Translations under genes and position numbers: made by a program
From: Tamarix chinensis
Taxonomy: Eukaryota; Streptophyta; Magnoliopsida; Caryophyllales; Tamaricaceae
Assembly: GCA_030549775.1 (NCBI GenBank)
Contig: CM060181.1
Location: 57,347,701-57,411,700 of the forward strand
Reading direction: 5' to 3'
DNA length: 64,000 nt
The notes under the pieces: model-generated
Told to the model about the DNA's origin: nothing
The model's input: the letters and a program-made list of their open reading frames with translations, nothing else
The model's database searches: none
Shown: piece by piece, positions 56,262-64,000 of the stretch
How the letters are laid out: the number at the start of each line of letters is the position of its first letter
Numbering within the stretch: the first letter of the stretch is position 1

Positions 56262-57630
56262 TGCTTCCTACTAATGAGAATCTATTACAGCTTGGGAATA
56301 AGAAGTTGGCTCGGTTATGTGTACATGAGTAGAGGAGGATGCATAAAAACAAGAAGAAGACTTCAATGAATGATGATGAGAAACAAGACAAGAATTTGTA
56401 AGGTTGTGAGGACAATTCCAAGCAAGAGATTCATGGGTATGTGAATTATGCAAAACAGAATTGCAGATGTAATCATGGAGGTGAGATGGAGTCTTAGGAA
56501 TTTTGTTGGATCTACGTGTGGGAGAAGGAGGATCAACTGTGTTTGTAGTGTATTGAGAATGAGGAGGTTCAACTGTTTCTGTAGGTAATTGAGGGGAATA
56601 TAGAGATTAAATATGATTTTCCATTGAACTTTGAAGTAGAGAAGAACTGACAGAAACAAGCATGTGGGTGAGAATGATTTAGTGGAAATACGATTTCATG
56701 AGATAGAGGAGTGAATATCTGAAATAGGAAATGGAATGTATGAAGAATCATTGGATGTAATGTGATGAAATGGGAAAATGGATTCATGAAACACTATATC
56801 TCTAGATATCTGAATTTGTTTAGTGAATAGATTGTAAACTTTATATGCTTTCTTATTCAGAGGGTATCCAATAAAGATGCAAATCTGGGACCTAGAGGAG
56901 AATTTATCAGTGGGTTTGGGAGATGTGTTGGCATAGTATAGACATCCAAATTTTTAAATATGTGAGTGAGATGGTTTCATCTGTAAAGGAGTTCATAGGG
57001 AGTCGAATAATATAAAATTTTGGAAGGAAGTTTATTTATTAGATATGTAGCATGTAGGATACATTCTGCCCAGAATGATAAAGGCACCTTTGACTGAAAA
57101 AATAAGGCTCTTGCAATTTCTAGGAGATGTCTAAGTATCTATGCTTTCCCTCAACAACACCAGTTTATTGTGGAGTATAGGGACAAGTGGTTTGATGAAA
57201 AATACCTTTAGATGTAAAGAATTTAGTTGCTTCCTTACCGGTCCCTAATTTAGGTGCATTATCACTGTAAATCATTTTTTTAGATGTATTGACTTGAGGA
57301 TGAACCATAAGAATAAATGCTTTCAAAATAGTGAATGCATTTCTCTTTGTGGTGAGAAGATAAGTTCATGTTGCACGCGTGAAATCATCCACTATGGTTA
57401 GAAAGTATTTAAAACCATTGTGTACAGAAAAATGATAAGGTTCCCCCATATCAACATGAATGAGATCAAAACATGATTTAGTATGTATAATGCTGTGAGG
57501 AAATGACATTCGATGTTGTTTTTCTTGAGAACAAACATTATAGGGAACAATATGACCTTTATTACAATTGTCAGGAAGAAAATCAAGCATTTTTATCTTG
57601 TTGAAAGGTACATGACCATAATGCATATGC
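56262..57630 (-). pseudogene. Copia integrase
   Basis: The best part, 57626-57366, reads MHYGHVPFNKIKMLDFLPDN, PYNVCSQEKQHRMSFPHSII, CFDLIHVDMGEPYHFSVHNG and FKYFLTIVDDFTRAT, covering the GAG-pre-integrase zinc region and the first two core strands with the first catalytic Asp (usual HVDMWGPY). Further left, 57360-56800, the core and C-terminus are readable with stops (for example LYSTINWCC... text is degraded). 56660-56262 is a variable, low-confidence stretch. Confidence 0.75.
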
Positions 57631-57710
57631 TAAAGAATGCAAGGGTGCTTGGATACATTGTAGGCTAAGGTATGATGTATTGTAGTCTATGCAACTGGAT
57701 CAGGAGAATT

Positions 57711-58134
57711 CTAAAATTTGATTGAATCCAAGGATTTGGGAGTAGATAGCAAATACAGTCCAGCATGATGATTACCAAGGACCAGAGGCTGACTTATGGA
57801 GGGGATTTGCATATAGCAAGCAGGATTAGTGAATGTGATGGTGCAGTTTAATTTGTTGACTAAGATCAAATTATATTTGAAAGATGGAACATAAAGAACA
57901 TCTGTGAGAACAATATGATAAAATTTGATTGTTCTTATATAGTGAACCGATGGTGTGACCATTTGGGAGAGAAATAGAATAAGGACGACAGATGGATGAC
58001 AATGAGTGAAACAAAGATTTTGTGGAACACATATGATCCAAAGCTCCACTATCCAATATCCATGAGCTGCTAATAGAAACATTCAAAAACAAGGAAGATA
58101 GAGACAAAGTTACCAGCAACAACATTTGTGTCAT
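57711..58134 (-). pseudogene. Copia aspartic protease
   Basis: Two overlapping frames give SSWILDSGALDHMCSTKSLF with the D-S-G active site, ISLPNGHTIGS and, after a frameshift, VLTDVLYVPSFKYNLILVNK. These are the standard blocks of copia protease (usual WI.DSGA..H and L.DVL.VP.F..NLLSV.K). The site is intact but the frame is broken. Confidence 0.85.
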
Positions 58135-58921
58135 TTGTTCTGCATTGACTTAAGAGTGACATGAGTTATGCATATTAATCCTGGGTAATGGTACTATATG
58201 AACTTGAATTTACTTGTTCTTCTTCTTGGGTTGCTACTGATAATCTCTTGCTTTTAGTGAACTTAAAATTTGCTAGGAATCCATGAAGTCGATAGCATTT
58301 CTCTTTACTATGTCCTGGTTTCTTGTAGTAAGAGCATGTAACATTTGTCCTCTTGTTTTCTTTACTCTCTTGTCAAATGAATTTCTAGCCATAGTCATTA
58401 AAAGAAGCATATTCTTGATTCACAAGGGGATAACTAATTATCTCTCATTGTCTTTCTTCATGTAACAACATAGAATAGGCTTGATTAAGAGAAGGACATG
58501 GTTTGATCATCATGATTTATCCTTAGATTGTGGTGTATGCTTCATTAAGACCCATAAGGAATTGCACTAACTTCTGTTCATCACGATAGCATTCAATTCC
58601 CTTTACTGCTTCACAAGTAGGTCCGCAAGTAGGCAAAACATGAATGTTATCTATCTCATCCCAAATTTCCCCTGATTCGAGTGTAATATCCTGAAATGTT
58701 ATCAGATCCTTTTGTTACATTCGAGAGTTCTTTCTACTACTAAAACAAACTTACGCAATTGGATTGCCCAAATATAGCGTTTAAATCAAACCAAATACTA
58801 TTAGTAGTAGTTTTGTGGATGACACTGTTCAAGATTTCTTTAGATAAGGAATTCAAGATCCAAGAGCTTATCATGCTGTTGCATCGTTTCCATGCCGGGT
58901 AACATGTATCTATGACAGATG
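58135..58921 (-). pseudogene. Copia gag, truncated by insertion
   Basis: Minus-strand reading: CYPAWKRCNSMISSWILNSL and SKEILNSVIHKTTTNSIWFD (58910-58760), KLVQFLMGLNEAYTTI (about 58580), PCPSLNQAYSMLLHEERQ (about 58500) and a knuckle CSYYKKPGHSKEKCYRLHGF (about 58340-58285) in which the second Cys is Tyr. It is UBN2-type gag. The start lies across the Ty3 insertion at 58922. Confidence 0.8.
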
Positions 58922-59228
58922 TGTCAGGGAAGGGGAGGATGGCCAAACAGGGCCTTAGCGTAGCTGCAACCGTAGGGAGAGGGAGGTTAGTTTTTCTGTT
59001 AGTTTGAGTCCCCCTGACATGTGTTAATGGTCCCTACAATTAGTTATAGAATTTTGGTGTATTTGAGTCGAATGGATGCTAGAGGATGTATTATTCAAGC
59101 ATTGATAATCTACTCTACTATTTCTCTTCCTCTTCTCTATTCTCTATTCTCTATTTCTTCCATATCCCTCTCCCTCAATTCTATCATTCTCCCTCGTTTT
59201 TCCTTCTGTGTTGGTCATTTGTGTGACA
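58922..59228 (+). repeat. 5-prime LTR of terminal Reina-like element
   Basis: 307 bp, TGTCAGGGAAGG...GTGTGACA, with CT-rich leader (TTCTCTATTCTCTATTTC). Confidence 0.9.
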
Positions 59229-59280
59229 AAAGTAGTATCAAAGCCTTACTCGATCAAGCTAGCAAAAACCAAATCTAGGA

Positions 59281-60300
59281 TGGGGGATCAATCGAGAGTG
59301 GAGGATCAAATTTGGGAGCTGCAAATTCAAAACGAAGCCACGCAACAGCAGGTCTCTTCAATTAAGGAAAAACTTGAGGATTGGGACAAAGCTATGGAGC
59401 CCAGATTGGACGAAAGCTTGAAGAAAATTATGGAGTTGTTGTAAGCTGGAATAGGCGAAAAGGGACTAATGGGAGATAATTCTGGATCATCTGCACCAGC
59501 TGTACTGACCACAACGGCATTTATGCTTAGTGGTGCTCCGATTAGACCATCTCATCAAGGTATTTTACCTACCCCGAGCTGCTCCATTCCTCAACCCCCT
59601 GAGTTCCAGATGTCTCGACCATTGGACTACCCTATTTCCCAAGGACTGACATGGAAAACTCTGAAACTAGACTTTCCTATATTTGATGGATCAAATCCCC
59701 GTGGATAGATTAACCGTTGCCAGAAGTATTTCCACCTGTTTAAGGTGGAGGAATCTCAGCGGGTGTATATGGCTGCACTTCACTTGACTGGGAATACTGA
59801 ACACTGGTAAGATAGTCTACATGATGTAGGGAATAGTTGGGATGAGTTTTTCGAGGTTGTCTGTGCTCGATTTGGGGATATCCATTTTGGGCGAAGTGTA
59901 GACCAAATAAGTTGAAACATATACATGGAGTGGAGTATTACATACAATTTAAGGAATTGAAGGAATTAATGTTGCTGCATAATCCCCAGCTCACTGAAGA
60001 TTACTTTGTATTCAGTTTTCTAAGTGCTCTAAAAGAGGAGCTAAAGCATGAATTCAGCCCAATTCCCTTTACCAAGTGTTAGAATTGGCCAGGTGCAAGG
60101 AATTGGCATAGGCAAGCCGGTCCAAAGCCCTACCTGATGCCTCTAGTAAAACCAGTTGTAGTTAGCCCAATGAGGGTTCCAACCAAGTCATGGACAGCAA
60201 TGAATACTGCACAGCCCATAAATGCATTGACAGAACAAAGGCATGCCCAAGGACTATGTTTCAAATGTGGAGATAAGTATCATTAGGGCCATCAATGTAA
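59281..60300 (+). pseudogene. Gag of terminal Reina-like element
   Basis: Frames from about 59281: QSRVEDQIWELQIQNEATQQ (coiled coil), then, after a stop, DNSGSSAPAVL and LKLDFPIFDGSNPRG, then stops and FHLFKVEESQRVYMAALHLT. The nucleocapsid knuckle reads LCFKCGDKYH, stop, GHQCKMK (60258-60303), C-x2-C-x4-H-x4-C with one internal stop. It is the capsid/nucleocapsid of a chromovirus. Confidence 0.8.
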
Positions 60301-60301
60301 A

Positions 60302-60979
60302 ATGAAGCCTTTGTATAGTATGGAATCTAAGCCCCTAGAAGAAGAATTGTTGGAACCTGCTACCGTGACTAATTCAAGGGAAGAGGATGAGATGGCCATA
60401 TCCCTGCATGCAATCATAGGAGGGAAGGGGCATAATACAATTAGAATCAAAGGCTCAACCAATGGGCAGTTAGTGATCATCTTGGTGGATAGTGGAAGAA
60501 CACATAACTTCATTAATCTTGCCTTGGTCCATTGTTCCACATGTGAAATCGAGCCTACCACTTCCCTAGTTATCACAGTAGATAATGAGGATATAATGAT
60601 CAGTAAAAAAAGATGTAAGGGGTTTAAGTGGATAATGCAGGGTCACAGGTTCACAGCTGACTTGAGGCTGTTGGAGTTGAGGGGTAGTGACATAGTGTTG
60701 AGCATTGATTGGCTGCGAGATTATAGCCCCATTCTTTTTGACTTTCAGAACTTGATAATTTCCTTTCATAAGGAAGGGGAGCAGGTGAAGTTAAGGGGTA
60801 CCACAAATAAGGCCCAGATACAACTATTGCTTGGAGAGGAGCTAAGAGGGCAGTATAAAACTGGGGGAATGGAGGGTCATTTATTCATGCTAACTGCTCA
60901 GGGAAGTGATGGAAGTGAGGAGTTAAATATCCCTGAGGAGTTGCATTCCTTGTTGGAGAATTATCAAGATGTATTCTAA
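60302..60979 (+). pseudogene. Aspartic protease and linker of terminal element
   Basis: The 225-codon frame has LVIILVDSGRTHNFINLALV with the D-S-G site, GSDIVLSIDWLRDYSPILFD (usual D.VLGMDWL...GPI..D), and EELHSLLENYQDVF leading to RT. The start ATG is just part of the polyprotein. It is intact over its length but isolated by stops at both ends. Confidence 0.85.
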
Positions 60980-61115
60980 GGGCCCCAGGGGTTTACCTCC
61001 TTCTAGAATGTAGGACCATAATATTCCCTTATACCCAGGTGCTAAACCAGTTAATCTCAGGCCCTATCGATTTCCCTATCATTAGAAAAGAGAGGTGGAA
61101 AAATAAATTAAAGAG

Positions 61116-61640
61116 ATGATGACCCAGGCTATTATTACCCCAAGTCAAAGCCCATTTGCTTCACCTTGTTTACTGGTCAAAAAGAAGGACCATACATGGA
61201 GGCTTTGTGTGGACTATAGACAACTTAATCTTTTAACATTCAAGAACAAATACCCAATACCAATTATTGAGGACCTTTTAGATGAACTGCAAGGGTCACA
61301 ATACTTTTCCAAGATAGACCTACGTTCTAGTTATCATCAAATTAGAGTCCACCCTCATGACACACATAAGATCGCATTTCGCACCCATGAAGGACATTAC
61401 GAATTTAAGGTAATGCCCTTTGGGTTAACCAATGCCCCTGCCACATTCCAATCCATAATGAACCACATTTTTGCCCCTTATCTTATGAAGTTTGTATTAG
61501 TCTTTTTTTATGACATCCTGATATACAGTGCCACCTTAACCTAGCATTAAACTCATCTTGAGATCACCCTAAACACTTCAAGGTAGCATCAACTATATGC
61601 TAAGAAGAAGAAATGTTATTTTGGCCATAAAAGAATGGAA
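61116..61640 (+). pseudogene. Reverse transcriptase of terminal element
   Basis: Frame 61116-61544: [80 protein letters not shown] and [13 protein letters not shown]. The usual catalytic pair F-F-D-D-I reads F-F-Y-D-I: GAT became TAT at 61509. The enzyme would be inactive. RT thumb text follows at 61635-61889 (YLGYIISDQGVQTDPSKIEA). Confidence 0.9.
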
Positions 61641-61899
61641 TATTTGGGGTATATTATATCAGACCAAGGAGTACAAACAGATCCTTCCAAGATTGAGGCT
61701 ATGGTGCAGTGGCCTAAATCTAACACCCTTAAAGCCCTGAGAGGATTCTTGGGATTGATGGGGTACTACAGGGAATTTAAAAAAAATTATCGGGTAATTA
61801 GCAGCCCACTCACCGATTGCCGAGAAAGGACCACTTTGTCTGGAATGAAGAGGCAAAGAGGGACTTTGAGGAACTACAAAGAATTATGACTGAGGCACC

Positions 61900-62377
61900 A
61901 GTGCAAGCCCTCCTAAATTTTCAGCTACCATTCATACTGCAAATAGATGCATGTGGAAGAGGAATTGGAGCAGTCCTTATTTAGGAAGGGCGGCCAATAG
62001 CCTACCTGAGCAAGGCTCTTGAACAGAAACACCAGGGAATGTCCATATATGAAAAAGAATACCTAGCAATTCTCATGGTAGTAGAAAAGTGGCGCCATTA
62101 TTTGGAAGGGAGGGAGTTTGTGATTCAAATAGACCAACAAAGTTTGAAGCACCTGTTGGAACAAAAGCTAACTACTCATGTCCAAAAGAAGGGGTTGACA
62201 AAACTGCTAGGTTTGCACTACACAATTCAGTATAGAAGGGGGGTAGAGAATAAGGCAGCATATGTCTTATCCAGAAAGGAAGGGGAGAATTCAACAGAGT
62301 TGGCTACCATATCTGTGGGAGTTCCTTCTTGGATCACTGAGGTGGAGGAAAGCTATGCAGGAGATGAGGAAGCTTAG
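61900..62377 (+). pseudogene. RNase H of terminal element
   Basis: LQIDACGRGIGAVLI, stop, EGRPIAYLSKALEQKHQGMS at 61935-62045, then YEKEYLAILMVVEKWRHYLE, EFVIQIDQQSLKHLLEQKLT and YRRGVENKAAYVLSRK. The stop replaces a usual Gln (CAG to TAG). It is nearly complete. Confidence 0.85.
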
Positions 62378-62443
62378 GTATTATTGACTGCTCTGGCCAT
62401 TGATCCTTCTTCTAAACCAAACTATACACTGTAGCAAGTAATA

Positions 62444-63300
62444 TTGAGGCATAAAGGCACGGTGTTTTTGGGATCTTCAGGACCAGTAAGAGCCAAAATA
62501 CTTCACACATTTCATAATTCTCCCTGGGAGGTCATGCTGAAATATAGGCCACATATCATAGGATTAAGTCCATTTTTTATTGGCCAAATATGCTTCAAAG
62601 CATTCAAGAACATGTCCAAACCTGTGATAATTGTCAAAGAAACAAAGCTGAGCACCAACCTTATCCTAGGCTACTTCAACCCCTCCTAATTCCATCTCAG
62701 GCATGGGAAAAGGTTACCATGGATTTCATTGAAGCTCTACCTAAGTCAGGGGCTTATGACACAGTGTTGGTGGTCGTAGACAAGCTCACTAAATTTGCTC
62801 ACTTCTTACCTCTCACACATCCCTTCACAACTCCTCAAGTGGCTAAAGTGTTTTTTGATACTATTTTTAAATTACATGGGTTGCTTGCAGTAATCATTTT
62901 AGAACGACAAAAGGTGTTCACGAGCTTATTTTGGCAATCTCTTTTTAGAAGCTAGGGAACCAACCTCTATATGAGCACTGCTTACCATCCACAAACGGAT
63001 GGCCAAACAAAGAGGCTCAATCAATGTTTAGAGCAATATCTACGCTGCATGACTTACCAATGCCCCTACAAGTGGTCACATTGGCTAACGTTGGCAGAAT
63101 GGTGGTATAATACTTCCTTTCATTCGGCCATCAAGATGACTCCCTTTGCAACCTTATATGGTTATGACCCTCCCCAAAATTGTTGGTTGTCTTCAAATGC
63201 CTCTTATGTAGCTGCTGCTAATAAATTCATGTATGACAGAGCCTAGATGAATAGACTCCTACAGGATCAACTCGCCAAAGCTCGAGATCGTATGAAGCAC
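62444..63300 (+). pseudogene. Integrase of terminal element
   Basis: Frames 62444-62689, 62590-62955 and 62971-63246 give LQSIQEHVQTCDNCQRNKAE (zinc region Cys pair), MDFIEALPKSGAYDTVLVVV (first Asp), DKLTKFAHFLPLTHPF, AYHPQTDGQTKRLNQCLEQY and WYNTSFHSAIKMTPFATLYG. The second catalytic block, usually SDRDKVF, reads LERQKVF, so the Asp is lost; there is also a frameshift at about 62590-62690 and a stop at 62953. Confidence 0.85.
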
Positions 63301-63762
63301 TATGCAGATAGAAGAAGAACAAACCGCAAATTCTAGGATGGTGACATGGTTTTGTTGAAACTGCAGCCATACCGACAGACTTTCTTGTCTATCCACAGAA
63401 GTTTGAAATTGGCATCCCAATATTATGGACCCTTTGAGGTGCTATCAAAGGTGGGAGCAATAGCCTATCGGTTGAAACTTCTTGAAAGGAGCTCCATCCA
63501 TCCTATCTTCCATGTCTCCATGCTCAAGAAGTATATGGGAACTTATCAAGCTGCAAATCCCATACTTCCACAGCTGAAAGCAGAGGGCCAGCCACAAGTT
63601 GCTCCTGTTAGGGTGCAGGATAAAAGGGTGGTTAAACGGCATAATAGGGATGTCACACAAATCTTAGTTGAATGGTTGAATTTAGGTCCAGAAAATGCTA
63701 CATGGGAGGACTTCTTCCTTCTTTTGATCCTTGGGGACAAGGATCTCCTGTATCGAGGGGAA
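63301..63762 (+). pseudogene. Integrase C-terminus and chromodomain of terminal element
   Basis: Frame 63346-63792: LLKLQPYRQTFLSIHRSLKL, YYGPFEVLSKVGAIAYRLKL, SSIHPIFHVSMLKKYMG, then a chromodomain RDVTQILVEWLNLGPENATW, ED. These are the standard C-terminal blocks of chromoviruses; the Y/W-W cage pattern is partly visible (ILVEW, ATWED). The frame runs through the PPT into the 3-prime LTR by 29 bp. Confidence 0.8.
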
Positions 63763-63763
63763 T

Positions 63764-64000
63764 TGTCAGGGAAGGGGAGGATGGCCAAATAGGGCCTTAT
63801 CGTAGCTGCGACCGTAGGGAGGGGGAGTTTAGTTTTTCTGTTAGTTTGAGTCCTCCTAACACGTGTTAATGGTCCTTGCAATTAGTTATAGAATTTTGGT
63901 GTATTTGAGTTGAATAGATGCTGGAGGATGTATTATTCGAGCATTGATAATCTACTCTACTATTTCTCTTCCTCTTCTCTGTTCTCTGTTTCTTCCGTAT
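63764..64000 (+). repeat. 3-prime LTR of terminal element, cut by window
   Basis: First 237 bp match 58922-59166, with an 8-bp CTATTCTC copy missing near the end. Confidence 0.9.

Larger units (their letters stand above)
49142..58921 (-). mobile_element. Ty1/copia element, incomplete in window, with nested insertions
   Basis: The 3-prime LTR is 49142-49353. Going rightwards on the minus strand: RNase H, RT, the insertion of a Ty3 element at 50471-55935, the rest of RT, integrase, protease and gag, which is cut at 58921 by a second Ty3 element. The 5-prime LTR and PBS must lie beyond 64000. Order gag-PR-IN-RT-RH is copia. The RT has MAIYVDDILVAGNN intact. Stops and changes (for example a lost knuckle Cys) show it is inactive. 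Confidence 0.9.
58922..64000 (+). mobile_element. Reina-like chromodomain Ty3 retrotransposon, reaching window end
   Basis: 5-prime LTR 58922-59228 (TGTCA...TGACA), PBS-like AGTAGTATCAAAGCC (59231-59245), gag 59281-60300, protease 60302-60979, RT 61116-61640, RNase H 61900-62290, integrase 62440-63300, chromodomain about 63580-63740, PPT CGAGGGGAAT (63754-63763), and the 3-prime LTR from 63764 cut by the window. The LTR parts differ by roughly 7% by eye. Stops and active-site changes show it is inactive. Only the left flank (AGATG) of any TSD is visible. Confidence 0.9.

Noticed and set aside
58740..58946. Complete 68-codon copia gag starting MAILPFPDTS
   Set aside because: The first ten codons come from the inserted Ty3 LTR, so the start is an artefact of the insertion joint at 58922.

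Overview
This window is eukaryotic nuclear DNA from a flowering plant, most likely a eudicot. It is AT-rich, contains one spliced multi-exon gene with plant-type introns, one intronless germin-like gene, and dense nested plant LTR retrotransposons (CRM-, Reina- and Athila/Tat-type Ty3 elements, plus Ty1/copia), a PIF/Harbinger transposon and MITEs. I cannot name the species. I see no CRISPR array, operon, rRNA gene or tRNA gene. All family assignments come from motifs read by eye; no database search was run.

Layout: 1-792 is unassigned repeat-like DNA. 793-14735 is a graveyard of minus-strand retroelements: a CRM-like Ty3 fragment (793-3790), an Athila/Tat-like Ty3 element (4370-6373 and 10351-11746) split by a copia insertion (6374-10350), and a truncated CRM-like element (11747-14735). 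14736-20158 is the upstream region and body of an apparently intact 14-exon MFS transporter gene (444 codons). 21058-21777 is a minus-strand germin-like gene. 22061-22367 is a Stowaway-like MITE. 22516-29416 is a complete but mutated CRM-like element with two LTRs and a perfect target-site duplication.

From about 31550 the upstream region of the MFS gene appears a second time. That copy is interrupted at 32397, resumes at 48430 and ends inside intron 1 at 49141. The 16-kb interruption holds a MITE, a solo LTR (34842-44482, perfect TSD) containing a non-autonomous TR-GAG/LARD-like element (35188-41330, perfect TSD), a second possible solo LTR, and a decayed PIF/Harbinger transposon. The duplicated exon 1 is a pseudogene. 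A copia element (49142 to beyond the window) follows directly and carries two plus-strand chromodomain Ty3 elements (50471-55935 and 58922 to beyond 64000).

The two host genes probably act independently: a membrane transporter of unknown substrate and an apoplastic cupin. The rest records sequential transposition into one locus, and the order of events can be read from target-site duplications and interrupted reading frames. I found no convincing new molecular system. The most informative items are the split tandem paralogue of the MFS gene, a short conserved reading frame upstream of both copies, the asymmetric LTRs of the TR-GAG element, and a pol frame running into its own 3-prime LTR.
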